A stretch of 64,000 nt of DNA from Lawsonibacter faecis. Lineage in GTDB: Bacteria > Bacillota > Clostridia > Oscillospirales > Oscillospiraceae. The stretch is taken from contig NZ_JACOPQ010000006.1 of assembly GCF_014287675.1 (NCBI RefSeq), positions 124,001 to 188,000 of the forward strand, written 5' to 3'. The position numbers and the translations under genes were made by a program. The notes below the pieces were generated by a model. That model was not told the DNA's origin. It worked only from the letters and a program-made list of their open reading frames with translations, and ran no database searches. Of this stretch, positions 33,613 through 42,634 are shown in pieces. Positions within the stretch are counted from its first letter, which is position 1. The number at the start of each line of letters is the position of its first letter.

Positions 33613-36600
33613 GCAAGTCTTCCTCCGTCGTCATAGAGATACTCATTGAGTTCCAGGATAATGCTCTCCAGCTTACCGCCGAAGCGCTTGTCGATCTGAG
33701 TAAAGCCGCCGTCGTTGCGAAATGCCCCCTCATTAAAGGATTGGACGTTGATGACCGACTCGTTGAGCAAATACGTTTCCATGCGTTTGAGCCAGTTTTC
33801 CTCTGCTTTGGTAAAGTTGTGGGCCTTCTTGAGACGCGCCACTGCCCTGCCAATGCGCTCCTCATGGCTGAGGAGCGCAGAGCCCAGGGCATAGCGGCGA
33901 ATAATGCTGATGATATCCGCCGTCAGCTCCTCGTTGGTGGTCTCCTGAATAGCGGTGTTGAGCTGCTGTTCGGTAAAGCCCTCCCGGTCCAGAGTTAGTT
34001 TCAGGCTCTTGAGCGCAGCTCGATCCAGCTCCTTGGGGCGGGTACACACGATGTTCAGCGCCGCTACCTGGTTCATATTGTTGTGGATAAACTGAGAGAA
34101 TGCGTCCAAGTAGTCCTCCGGCCGCTGCCCAGTACCATAGCCGCGGGTGTGGTCCAGCAGCTTGTCCTCCTTATCGGAGATCACCACCGGGCGGCCGCCC
34201 TTGCTCTCCCCCTCATCCAGCAGTGCAAACAGCTTGTCCAGCCCCAGCAGGCGCACACGTGCCTCCTCCGGCTCCATCTCACGGATGGTTTGAACCAGAT
34301 CTGCGGGTTCCATTCTGCCAGTCATGTCCAGAAAATGCTGACGAGTACGCTCTCCCATGCAACGGTTTCTCCGCTGGAGCTTAGCCAAGAGCTGGTCGAT
34401 CTGCCGCCGCACCTGTTCCCCGGATTCCAGCACTTTCAATCCATCCAAAAGCTGTTGGAAAGAGGTAGAGGGGGCGGCCGCCACCGGCTTCATGTTCGTA
34501 ACTGGCAGCAGAGAGTCATAAACTCCTACTGCGTCATAGATTTCAAAGTGGGTCTTGTGGATTTTCGGGCAGAGACGAGTCGCGCGGCCCAGCATCTGCT
34601 CGAAGAGGATGCGGGAGCGTACCCGGCGCAGGAACACCAAGTTGCTGATCTCCGGCACGTCCACGCCGGTGGTCAGCAGGTCCACCGTTACCGCAATGCT
34701 GGGATAGCGTTCATTCTTAAACCGGCGAATTGTCTCCAGCACTCTCTTTTTATCGCCGGTCTTTCCCGTGATTTTCATAATAGCATCGTTGTCCACACCG
34801 GTCTTAGCGCAGAGCTCTTTCAGTATTTTAACGATTAAATCGGCGTGCTCGTCGTTGACCGCGTAGATCAGTGTCTTTCCCTCACCCTCCGGGTCGATGG
34901 AACGGAGAATTTCCGTCAGCACGGTTCGGTTAAAGGGTTCCGTAATCACCTGGCGGTTGAAGCTGTCCACGTCAAAGCGGACGTCGTCCTCCAACTCATC
35001 GCTGTTGGTGATCTCCCCGGTGACCGGGTCATAGAGCACCATGGTCTCCCCCGCCTGGTAGACGATGCCCTCGGTGTTAAGCTGGGTTTTAATGTTGTGG
35101 GGCGCGTCGTGGTCTACCAGGTAACCCTCGATGACCGCCTCGCGGTAGGAATAGTTAAAGACGGGTTTTCCAAATATCTCGGTGGTATGCAGGGCCGGGG
35201 TGGCGGTGAGTGCCACTTTGACCGCGTCAAAATAGTCGATGACGGCCCGGTATTTGCTCACATAGTCACGCTGGTCCCGGTAGAGCAGCTCGTCGTCCCC
35301 CAGCTCCCGGTCCAGGATATAACCCCGGTGGGCCTCGTCCACGATGATGAGGTCGTAATCGCTGACTGCGGGCATAGTCTCGCCCTCTTGGCAGAGAATA
35401 CGCTTCACCATGCTCTGAACCGTGGCCACCTGAATGCGGGTCTCCCGGTCAAAGCCCGCTTCATCCAGGTTCCGAATGTTATATATGGCGTTCAGGGGCC
35501 TCAAATCCTCCAGACGGACCTCCTGGAACACATCCTGGGCCTGCTCCCCCAGCGCGGTGCGGTCCACCAGGAACAGTACCCGGCGAAATCTCTCCGTCTT
35601 CAAAAAGCGGTAAATCATCCCCAGAATGGTGCGGGTCTTTCCCGTGCCGGTCGCCATGGACAACAGCGCGGTTTTTGCGCCACCCATTATGGCGCTTTCC
35701 GCCGCCTCAATGGCGCGGATCTGATATTCACGCAGATTCAGGCCGTCCGGGTCCCGCAGCAGGTCAAAGGAGAGTTGTCCCAGGTTCCGATTCGCCTCGG
35801 AGACATCTTTTTCAAGGCGCTCCATAATCCCCTCCGGGCTCATCCAGCCCTGTTGTGCTTGTGGGATGTTGGATGCTTCACGCAAGTCCAAAAACCAGAT
35901 GCCGGACTTGGTCTCCAATTGCTTTAAGTAGGGGCGGCCGTTGGTTGCAAAGGTAAAGGGGACCTTGTAGGCACCCCATTGCCCCATGAGGTATTGGCTG
36001 TCCTCAGCGCGTATGTGCTTGGGGTACTCCTTGCACTGGCCGTCAATGACGGAGTAGACGTCCAGATGCTCCGCCTTGGCCTCAATAATGGCTACCATCT
36101 GCAATCCCACGAAAAGGACGTAATCCGCGCGTCCATGGTTACCAGTGCTGGAATCGGTGGGCCATTCGGCAATGGCCATATAGCGGCCCTTCTGAGGCCG
36201 GACACCTTTCGAGTAGCAGAGCACCACGGTATCCGCCTCCCAGCCCACCCGGCGCAACTGCTGGTCGATGAGAAAACGGGTCTCCGCCTCGCTGCGCTTC
36301 ATCTGGCCGACGGCTGCGGCGGATCGTCTGGCCCGCTCACCTGCCGGAACTGTCGGGGCTGCCGCAGTATCCTGGGCTTTGTTGTGCAGCAGGCGCTGAA
36401 TCTCCTCTTCGCGCTCCTGCGCCAAGCGCTTATAGTCAGGGGCCTTAGACGGGTCCTCCGGCAGTACAAACTGTTCCGGGGAATAGCTCCAGTCCCCGTA
36501 GGTCTGCATAAACCAGCCGCAGAGGTGGTAGGCCATCTCCAGAAGAGTGCGGCAGTCGGCAAAGCCCTCCGCCGTGGTATGTACCGCTCTATTCCGGGCA

Positions 36601-36866
36601 GTGCGCAGAGCGAAGAGGATGTCGTCGATGTCCCTGGGCAGCATCCCCAGCCGCTTCATTACTTTAATGCGGGCGGCGTGTGTACTCGCCTCCGCAGTCA
36701 ACTGCACCCCGTCCAGGCGCACCATATCCTGAACAATCACTTCGCCAATTTTCCCGAGCTTATAGAGGCAGGCGTCCGTGTCAGTGTATAAGTAGCTCTC
36801 CGCAGCTTGGCCTAACCTGCACAACACAGAGAAGGATTGGTCCAAAAACATAAAGTTACTATTCAC
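33609..36866 (-). CDS. hsdR: Type I restriction endonuclease / translocase subunit
   Basis: A 1085-residue motor-nuclease. An N-terminal DUF4145-like helical domain (about 10-120) precedes the PD-(D/E)xK nuclease (ADYVLFVG...IIEAKAE, about 240-262). The helicase has Walker A MATGTGKT (about 400-407) and DEAH (about 507), with a C-terminal HsdR domain. Start is GTG at 36866: GGAGGAG lies 7 bases before it, and an ATG five codons earlier sits inside that ribosome site. First gene of hsdR-hsdM-hsdS-gmrSD-like, every junction overlapping by 4 bases or less. Confidence 0.95.
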   Translation of the reverse strand: MNSNFMFLDQSFSVLCRLGQAAESYLYTDTDACLYKLGKIGEVIVQDMVRLDGVQLTAEASTHAARIKVMKRLGMLPRDIDDILFALRTARNRAVHTTAEGFADCRTLLEMAYHLCGWFMQTYGDWSYSPEQFVLPEDPSKAPDYKRLAQEREEEIQRLLHNKAQDTAAAPTVPAGERARRSAAAVGQMKRSEAETRFLIDQQLRRVGWEADTVVLCYSKGVRPQKGRYMAIAEWPTDSSTGNHGRADYVLFVGLQMVAIIEAKAEHLDVYSVIDGQCKEYPKHIRAEDSQYLMGQWGAYKVPFTFATNGRPYLKQLETKSGIWFLDLREASNIPQAQQGWMSPEGIMERLEKDVSEANRNLGQLSFDLLRDPDGLNLREYQIRAIEAAESAIMGGAKTALLSMATGTGKTRTILGMIYRFLKTERFRRVLFLVDRTALGEQAQDVFQEVRLEDLRPLNAIYNIRNLDEAGFDRETRIQVATVQSMVKRILCQEGETMPAVSDYDLIIVDEAHRGYILDRELGDDELLYRDQRDYVSKYRAVIDYFDAVKVALTATPALHTTEIFGKPVFNYSYREAVIEGYLVDHDAPHNIKTQLNTEGIVYQAGETMVLYDPVTGEITNSDELEDDVRFDVDSFNRQVITEPFNRTVLTEILRSIDPEGEGKTLIYAVNDEHADLIVKILKELCAKTGVDNDAIMKITGKTGDKKRVLETIRRFKNERYPSIAVTVDLLTTGVDVPEISNLVFLRRVRSRILFEQMLGRATRLCPKIHKTHFEIYDAVGVYDSLLPVTNMKPVAAAPSTSFQQLLDGLKVLESGEQVRRQIDQLLAKLQRRNRCMGERTRQHFLDMTGRMEPADLVQTIREMEPEEARVRLLGLDKLFALLDEGESKGGRPVVISDKEDKLLDHTRGYGTGQRPEDYLDAFSQFIHNNMNQVAALNIVCTRPKELDRAALKSLKLTLDREGFTEQQLNTAIQETTNEELTADIISIIRRYALGSALLSHEERIGRAVARLKKAHNFTKAEENWLKRMETYLLNESVINVQSFNEGAFRNDGGFTQIDKRFGGKLESIILELNEYLYDDGGRLA

Positions 36867-36899
36867 CGAACACTCCTCCATTCTTGAAATTATATATTA

Positions 36900-36928
36900 A
36901 TTATAATTCACTTTCCCAAATAATACAA
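36900..36928 (-). promoter_or_regulatory. Promoter of the defence operon
   Basis: Minus strand: -35 TTGTAT (36923-36928), 17-base spacer, -10 TATAAT (36900-36905). A second TATAAT-like hexamer follows closely downstream. Confidence 0.6.
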
Positions 36929-37170
36929 CAACGGGAGACGCGCCTGTTTGGAGAGCGCTTCTATCCACTTCTAACTTGCCGGTTCACACAGCCACCCATA
37001 CCGAAATATCCATTCAATATTCTTCCCACACATTGCCCACGTTTAATTTTTTAATCGCCTATGCTCCAACAAATACAAGTAATTTTGTGGGAAAATTCAC
37101 TAATAAACTATTTTCTCTATATTTCAGTTCGAATTTCCCACCAAATTTTTAGATACTCATTTGGATACAA

Positions 37171-37204
37171 AAACACGGATAGCGAATCGTCGCTATCCGT
37201 GTTT
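37171..37204 (-). terminator. Terminator after rubrerythrin
   Basis: Perfect 14-bp stem (37171-37184 with 37191-37204) with a 6-base loop and, on the minus strand, a T-rich tail (TTTTTGTATCC). Confidence 0.8.
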
Positions 37205-37299
37205 CATGATTTGTACTAAAACCGCATCTTTTTATCTTGATCACAAAGTGGTTTCAGCGTATTTAGTTGTATATATTCGTATCTATGCTTATCCAGGTT

Positions 37300-37842
37300 T
37301 TAGCCGAAATAACGAGCCAGCAGACCCTCGAAGGCCTTGCCGTGGCGGGCCTCGTCGCGGGCCATCTCGTGCACGGTGTCGTGAATGGCATCCAGGCCCA
37401 GCTCCTTGGCCTTCTTGGCCAGCTCAAATTTGCCGGCGGTGGCGCCGTTCTCGGCGTCCACGCGCATCTCCAGGTTCTTCTTGGTGGAGTCGGTAAGCAC
37501 CTCGCCCAGCAGCTCGGCGAACTTGGCGGCGTGCTCGGCCTCCTCATAGGCGGCCTTCTCCCAATACAGACCGATCTCGGGATAGCCCTCGCGGTGAGCA
37601 ACGCGGGCCATGGCCAGATACATACCGACCTCGGAGCACTCGCCCTCAAAGTTCATGCGCAGGCCCTTGATGATCTCCTCGTCCACGCCCTTGGCGACGC
37701 CAACCACGTGCTCGGCGGCCCAGCTCTTCTCACCGGACTGCTCCTTGAACTTATCGGCGGGAGCCTTGCAGATGGGGCACAGCTCAGGGGCGGAATCGCC
37801 CTCATGGACATAACCGCAGACGGTGCATACAAACTTCTTCAT
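37300..37842 (-). CDS. Rubrerythrin (rubredoxin-first type)
   Basis: A 180-residue non-haem di-iron peroxidase of anaerobes. The rubredoxin domain comes first (CTVCGY...CPICKAP, residues 6-34), followed by the ferritin-like four-helix domain (about 40-178) with the E-x(n)-E/ExxH ligands (AAYEEAEHAAKF, MARDEARHGKAF). This order is the 'reverse' rubrerythrin form common in clostridia. It reduces hydrogen peroxide in the cytoplasm. The fur-family gene lies 36 bases upstream on the same strand, and AGGAGG precedes the ATG. Its 3' end is duplicated twice near 28 kb. Confidence 0.95.
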   Translation of the reverse strand: MKKFVCTVCGYVHEGDSAPELCPICKAPADKFKEQSGEKSWAAEHVVGVAKGVDEEIIKGLRMNFEGECSEVGMYLAMARVAHREGYPEIGLYWEKAAYEEAEHAAKFAELLGEVLTDSTKKNLEMRVDAENGATAGKFELAKKAKELGLDAIHDTVHEMARDEARHGKAFEGLLARYFG

Positions 37843-37878
37843 AATTAATTCCTCCTAAAAATAATATGTGATAAATTC

Positions 37879-38280
37879 TCAATGAAGGGTCTCTGGTTTA
37901 CACTTTTTACAGACGCCGTGGAAAATCAGCTCGTGGCCGTCCACCTTGAGGCCGTACCGATCCTGCACCTGCCGGTCCAGCTCGGTGTCGGCGGGAATCT
38001 CATGCAGATCGATGACCGCGCCGCACCCGTCGCAGACGAAGTGGGTGTGGGGATGGGTGTTCGCGTCAAACCGCTCCTGCCCCTTAACCACGCCCACACA
38101 GCGGATGGTCCCCTGCTCCCGGAAAAAGTTCAGGTTGCGGTAGACCGTGCCCAAGCTCAAATCCGGATGGGTGGGCTTCAGCGTCTGGTAAACCCAGTCG
38201 GCCGTGGGGTGGGTGTCGGTGGAGCGGATGGCCTCTAAAATGGCCTCGCGTTTTTTGCTGTATCGTATCGTGCGCTCCAT
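37879..38280 (-). CDS. Fur-family regulator, PerR-like
   Basis: A 133-residue regulator: winged helix (about 1-80), then a metal-binding dimerisation domain with the structural zinc cysteines CDGCG (about 99-103) and CKKC (about 125-128) and a His-rich HPHTHF segment. Pairing with rubrerythrin in one transcript strongly suggests a PerR-type peroxide sensor, though Fur and Zur share the fold. AGGAGG lies before the ATG. Promoter at 38321-38349. Confidence 0.9.
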   Translation of the reverse strand: MERTIRYSKKREAILEAIRSTDTHPTADWVYQTLKPTHPDLSLGTVYRNLNFFREQGTIRCVGVVKGQERFDANTHPHTHFVCDGCGAVIDLHEIPADTELDRQVQDRYGLKVDGHELIFHGVCKKCKPETLH

Positions 38281-38320
38281 CTTCGCCTCCTAATCAGTAG
38301 TAGTTCTTGTTTGCGTAGTT

Positions 38321-38349
38321 ATAATACCACAGTACCTTCCACATGTAAA
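38321..38349 (-). promoter_or_regulatory. Promoter of the fur-rubrerythrin operon
   Basis: Minus strand: -35 TTTACA (38344-38349), 17-base spacer, -10 TATTAT (38321-38326). The AT-rich TATTATAAC around the -10 partly resembles half of a PerR/Fur box and may be an autoregulatory site. Confidence 0.65.
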
Positions 38350-38419
38350 GGGTTTTTTTGAAAATTTCCAAAATTCTTTATGCCCGCCGGGACCGCATCT
38401 CCGCCCCGCCGCAGACAGA

Positions 38420-38459
38420 GAGCCCCCGGCCCCCGGTTTATTCCGGGGGCCGGGGGCTC
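38420..38459 (-). terminator. Terminator after rnmV
   Basis: Perfect 17-bp GC-rich stem (38420-38436 with 38443-38459), loop TTTATT, directly after the rnmV stop. Confidence 0.65.
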
Positions 38460-38462
38460 CGC

Positions 38463-39071
38463 TTAATCTGATTCTTCCGCTGTCGCGGCCTCAAACTCTT
38501 CAAAGGTGCAGAAGACGTTGAGCGCCTCCAGCATGGCGTTGGTCGTCATGTGTTCGGGCAGGCCCAGTTTTTTTAGCAGCGCCTGCCGCCGGGCGGCGGA
38601 GTCGGGCCCGCCGGAGAGCCCGGCCAGAAAAAGGTCCGTCTTGGTGACGGCGCGTCCGGACCGGACGCGCGATGTTTCACACGGTTTCGTATCCTCAAAC
38701 GTCGCACCCGCCCTGCGCAGAGCCTCCTCCAGCACCTCAGGGCGCATTCCCTCCACGCCCAGCTTACCCTCTTTCCCCGGGGCGCGCTTGCGGCGCTCCT
38801 TGCCGTAAATGTCGGGGATATAGGCGTGCTTCACCTGCCCGGCCGGAATCGCGCCCCTGAGGTAGTTGCGGATGACGAAGCCCGCCCCGTCCGCGTCGGT
38901 GAGGACGATAATCCCACGCTTTTCCGCCAGGGCGCGCAGCAGGCTGAGTCGTTCCCCGTCCTTGAAGACGGCGAAGCCGGAGGTCTCCACAATTACGGCA
39001 TCCACCATCTGGGAGAGCTTGTTTTTATCATACCGCCCCTCCACCACGATGGCCTCTCTGATTTTCAGCAT
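38463..39071 (-). CDS. rnmV: Ribonuclease M5
   Basis: A 202-residue TOPRIM-domain nuclease that matures 5S rRNA precursors in Gram-positive bacteria. The TOPRIM motifs are VVEGRYD (about 9-15) and TDADGAG (about 58-64); the DUF4093 C-terminal domain follows (about 115-200). ATG at 39071 has GGGAG upstream. It lies 16 bases after holA in the same transcript, where other Firmicutes commonly have rsmA next to rnmV. Confidence 0.93.
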   Translation of the reverse strand: MLKIREAIVVEGRYDKNKLSQMVDAVIVETSGFAVFKDGERLSLLRALAEKRGIIVLTDADGAGFVIRNYLRGAIPAGQVKHAYIPDIYGKERRKRAPGKEGKLGVEGMRPEVLEEALRRAGATFEDTKPCETSRVRSGRAVTKTDLFLAGLSGGPDSAARRQALLKKLGLPEHMTTNAMLEALNVFCTFEEFEAATAEESD

Positions 39072-39087
39072 ATTCTCCCTGCCCCGC

Positions 39088-40125
39088 CTACGCTGCGCCC
39101 GGTCCGGCCAGTTCCAGCAGGAGCTGGGTGAGCAGCTCCTCTCCGTCCGCCCCGGTAGACTTCATGGCCAAGTCAATCTCCCCGCAGCGGATGACCGCCC
39201 GGCGGCACCAGGCCAGTGAGAAGCGGCGGGCCGATTGCATGAGCTTCTCCGCAGGGTAGGCCGAACGCATCCCCCACAGCTCCATGAGGTAGCCCGTCCC
39301 CTTCCGCGCCTCCAAAGCCAGCCGTGCGGCATAGAGCTGCCGGAGCTGGCGGCCCAGAACGGATAGGAGCTTGATGGGCGCCTCCTGCATGTGGAAGAGA
39401 TCCCCCAGCACTAAGGCGGCTCTGTTGAAGTCCTTGAGCGCGATGGCGTCTGTCATCTGGAAGACCACCGCATCCAGCTGAGGGGTTGCCACCGCGTCGA
39501 TGTCCTCCCGGGTGACCCGGTGGTGTTTGGCATAGGCGCTGATTTTGCCGATCTCGGAGATGAGGCCGTTCATCAGATCCCCGCAGAGGAAGATGAGATA
39601 GCGCGCCTCCTCGGAGTCGATGTCATGGCCGTCGGCCTTAAACCGCCGCTTGACCCAGTCCACCAAATCCCCCTGCTCCTGCCGGTTGAAGGCCACCACA
39701 CTGCCGTGGGCCTTCAGCGCCCCCGCCAGCTTGGTGCGGGCGTCGGCCTTGTACTCGATGAGATCGTAGACGAAGACCAGGCATACATACTCGGGCAGAT
39801 CGGCAAAGAGGGCGGCCAGCCCCTCCTTGTCCCCCTTATAGATATCGTAGTCGCTGACCACAATGAGGGTTCGCTCGCTCATCATGGGCAGGCAGTCCAC
39901 CATCTGCTCCAGCTTCTTGAGCTCGAACTCCTTGCCGCTGAGGGTGTGGAGGTTAAACTCCTCCATGCCCGGCGGCAGAAGCTTCTTCTTGATCCGCCCC
40001 AGATAGAAGTCCCGGAGGTAGGCCTCCTCACCGCAGAAGACGTAGAGTCTGCCGATACTCCCCTGGTCGATGTCCTTCTTGAGCTGCTTGTAGGCGGCGT
40101 TGTCCGCCTTTGGTTTGGGTGGCAT
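39088..40125 (-). CDS. holA: DNA polymerase III delta subunit
   Basis: A 345-residue clamp-loader subunit that opens the beta sliding clamp. The N-terminal AAA+-like domain starts at FCGEEAYLRDFYLGRIK (about residue 29), without a functional Walker A, as is normal for delta. The C-terminal collar domain (about 215-340) is helical. Start ATG at 40125 has a GGAGG upstream. Placed between comEC and rnmV, the comEC-holA order seen in many Firmicutes. Confidence 0.93.
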   Translation of the reverse strand: MPPKPKADNAAYKQLKKDIDQGSIGRLYVFCGEEAYLRDFYLGRIKKKLLPPGMEEFNLHTLSGKEFELKKLEQMVDCLPMMSERTLIVVSDYDIYKGDKEGLAALFADLPEYVCLVFVYDLIEYKADARTKLAGALKAHGSVVAFNRQEQGDLVDWVKRRFKADGHDIDSEEARYLIFLCGDLMNGLISEIGKISAYAKHHRVTREDIDAVATPQLDAVVFQMTDAIALKDFNRAALVLGDLFHMQEAPIKLLSVLGRQLRQLYAARLALEARKGTGYLMELWGMRSAYPAEKLMQSARRFSLAWCRRAVIRCGEIDLAMKSTGADGEELLTQLLLELAGPGAA

Positions 40126-40219
40126 GGGAGGACCTCCAATTCAAGTTGATTCAAAAACCCGTACCCTGTCGGTGTGAAAAAGCGAGGGAGCAGCCTCTGC
40201 GCTGAATTGGCCGAAGCTC

Positions 40220-40254
40220 ACACGCCCTTCCCGCCCCCTCCGCGAAGGGCGTGT
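40220..40254 (-). terminator. Hairpin between comEC and holA
   Basis: 11-bp perfect stem (40220-40230 with 40244-40254) with a 13-base loop in the 205-base gap. There is no strong T-run, so it may be a weak terminator or processing site. The gap also holds a smaller GGCGG..GCCGCC hairpin. Confidence 0.4.
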
Positions 40255-40330
40255 TCGGGCCGTGACGGCGGAGCTTGCCGCCCCAAGCGTGAAGGGCATT
40301 TCCCGCAAACCGTCCCGTGCTTTCCCTTTT

Positions 40331-42634
40331 TCATGTTTCGCTTTTAATTGTCACCGTCCCCATCCAGTCGGTGCGGTAAATCCGGCAGCCCGCCGCGGCC
40401 ATGCGCTCCATGGCCGCGATGGACGGGTGTCCGTAGGAATTATAGCCCACGGAGATAATCGCATACTCCGGCTTTGCCGCCAGAAGAAGCTCCTCTGAGG
40501 TAGAGGCGGCGGAGCCGTGGTGGCCCGCCACCAGCACCTCAATATCGGGCAGGCAGCCGTATTTCACCAGCCGCTTCTCCACCGCGGCGTTCATGTCCCC
40601 GGTGACGAGCACGTCGAAATCCCCGTGGGTGGCGAGGACGGAGAGTCCCTCCTCGTTTGCGCCGCCGTCCCCCAGGGGCGCGTATACCGTCAGGGCCGAT
40701 TCGCCGAACGTCATCCGGGCGTCGTCCCGAATCAGGAGAATCTCCGTACCGGCCGCCCGAGCCAAGGCCAGAATCTCCTCCCGCAGAGGGTCGCTCTCCT
40801 CCACGTCGGGGACGGCCAGGGTCCCCACCTCCAGCCGGGAGAAGAGCCGGGCCACGCCGCAGGCGTGGTCGGCATGGCAGTGGGTGAGCACCAGCAGATC
40901 GAGGCGGCTCTTCCCCATGGCCTGGACGGCGTCGGCGGCCACGTCCCCGGGGTCGCTCGGTCCCGTGCCGCCGCAGTCCACCAGCACCGTGGCTCCGGCG
41001 GAGGTGAACAGCACGCTCTGTCCCTGGCCCACGTCCAGCACGGAGACGGCAAGTCCCCCGCCCGAGAGGCTCAGTGCGTTGAGGAGGAGGGCCGCCGCCA
41101 GCGTCACGGCGCAGGAGCAGACGGGCAGAACGGCACGTTTTTTCTCCCCCCTCCATATGAGCCAAAGCATCAGGACGGCATATGCAAACCCCAGCCAAAG
41201 CATCAGGTACGGATTCCCCGAAGCCGACGCCGACGCGAAGGGCAGCCGCGCCAGCTTTGTGACTACCCACACGATGTACCGCCCCAGCGGCGCGGCAATC
41301 CCGGCCAGCAGCAGCCCCAGGGGCGGGAGAAACGTCCCCAGCACCGCCGCCGGAAGGGCCAGAAGAAACAGCATGGTCACGGCCCAGAGGGTGAGTAGAT
41401 TGGCAATGGGCGCAATCAGGGAAATTCCGCCGAAGTAATAGACGGTGAGCGGCGTGGTAAACGCCACCGCGCCCATGGTCATTACGATGCAGCCCGTCAA
41501 AAAACGAACCGCCCGGTTGAAGACCCTCCGGGGCAAGGTCCTGCCCGGCTTCAGCCTCAGCCTCTTCTCAAACCAGGCGGTCATCCGTCTGCCCAGGGTC
41601 AGGATGCCCGCCACCGACAGGAAAGATAGCTGGAGGCCCATGTCCATGGCGGCGTTGGGGTTCTGGAGGAGCAGGAGGAGCAGCGCGAAGGAGAGCGCGG
41701 TGGGCGTATCCCCCTCCCTGCCCAGCGCCGGGCCCAGCAGGAGCAGTATCTGCATCACCCCCGCCCGGACCACCGACGGCGGGAAGCCGGTCAGCGCCAT
41801 AAAGGCCAGCACAACGGGGATGCATACCCGGGCCCGGCGGCGGCGGTTCTTACCCGTCAGGGCGGTAAACAGCAGCACCAGCATCCCCACATGCATCCCG
41901 GAAACCGCCACCACATGGGCCATCCCGCAACGTTTGAGTGCGGAGTAGAAGCCCCCGGACAGAGCGTCCTTGTCCCCGGTGGTCAGGGCGGCGACCAGGC
42001 CTGCGGTCTCTCCTGAAAAAAGGGTTCCCACCGTCTCTTGCAATGTCCTTGCCCATAATCGGGGCCAAAAGCGGGGCGGGACGGCGCCTATCGGGGTCAT
42101 TTCCATATTTTTATCGCAGTACCCCAGCAAAAAGACGCCCTTAGCGCGGTAATAGCCGGTCTTTTCCCCTGCGATGGTATCCGCGAGGCGAAATTCGGCG
42201 GTAAAGGACAGCCTGTCTCCCGGTTTCAGCTGCAAAAGCGCCTCATCGGAGTCAAAATACAGGATTGTCCTCACATCGGGCGCGCCGGGCGGGTGGAGCA
42301 GCACCTTGGCCGATACGCCGTACCGGGTGGCCTCCGGCCAGTCCGCCACCGTGGCGGTCAGACTGGCTGTTTGTCCCGCAAGGGCCCGGGCCGGAGCAAA
42401 AAATACCGCGTCGTATCCCCAGCTCCACGCAAAGCCAACCGCCAGCCCCAGGGCCAGCAGCGCGGAGCGCAGCCGCCCGTCCCGCCGCTCCTTCCCCCAC
42501 AGCGCAAGGCAGAACACCATGCCTGCCAGGGCACAGAGCAGCGCCGCCGGGAGCCGGGCGGACTGCGGCAGGAGACAGGCCGACGCCAATACGGCGGCAG
42601 CGAAGGGGACGGCGAAGGCGCAGAGCTTACGCAT
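40331..42634 (-). CDS. comEC: ComEC/Rec2 competence protein (DNA uptake channel)
   Basis: A 767-residue membrane protein: N-terminal helices and DUF4131 (about 1-170), the Competence domain with about eight helices (about 200-480), and a C-terminal metallo-beta-lactamase domain with LTHCHADHACG (about 580-590). It forms the inner-membrane pore for transforming DNA, and the lactamase domain is proposed to degrade one strand. Start at ATG 42634, which overlaps the end of the small xre gene by 8 bases and lacks an obvious ribosome site, so translation may depend on coupling. No comEA is seen in the window. Confidence 0.92.
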   Translation of the reverse strand: MRKLCAFAVPFAAAVLASACLLPQSARLPAALLCALAGMVFCLALWGKERRDGRLRSALLALGLAVGFAWSWGYDAVFFAPARALAGQTASLTATVADWPEATRYGVSAKVLLHPPGAPDVRTILYFDSDEALLQLKPGDRLSFTAEFRLADTIAGEKTGYYRAKGVFLLGYCDKNMEMTPIGAVPPRFWPRLWARTLQETVGTLFSGETAGLVAALTTGDKDALSGGFYSALKRCGMAHVVAVSGMHVGMLVLLFTALTGKNRRRRARVCIPVVLAFMALTGFPPSVVRAGVMQILLLLGPALGREGDTPTALSFALLLLLLQNPNAAMDMGLQLSFLSVAGILTLGRRMTAWFEKRLRLKPGRTLPRRVFNRAVRFLTGCIVMTMGAVAFTTPLTVYYFGGISLIAPIANLLTLWAVTMLFLLALPAAVLGTFLPPLGLLLAGIAAPLGRYIVWVVTKLARLPFASASASGNPYLMLWLGFAYAVLMLWLIWRGEKKRAVLPVCSCAVTLAAALLLNALSLSGGGLAVSVLDVGQGQSVLFTSAGATVLVDCGGTGPSDPGDVAADAVQAMGKSRLDLLVLTHCHADHACGVARLFSRLEVGTLAVPDVEESDPLREEILALARAAGTEILLIRDDARMTFGESALTVYAPLGDGGANEEGLSVLATHGDFDVLVTGDMNAAVEKRLVKYGCLPDIEVLVAGHHGSAASTSEELLLAAKPEYAIISVGYNSYGHPSIAAMERMAAAGCRIYRTDWMGTVTIKSET

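Larger units (their letters stand above)
36867..37299. other. AT-rich spacer between rubrerythrin and the defence operon
   Basis: No gene. It holds the hsdR promoter (36900-36928) and the rubrerythrin terminator (37171-37204). The rest is AT-rich and has nothing recognisable. Its composition contrasts with the GC-rich chromosome and agrees with transfer of the island. Confidence 0.6.

Noticed and set aside
28249..37299. Prophage or integrative element with its own recombinase
   Set aside because: No integrase, transposase, phage structural or conjugation gene is present in the interval; only defence genes and spacers.
36867..37299. Toxin-antitoxin or small gene in the AT-rich spacer
   Set aside because: No frame with a ribosome site and credible composition was found.
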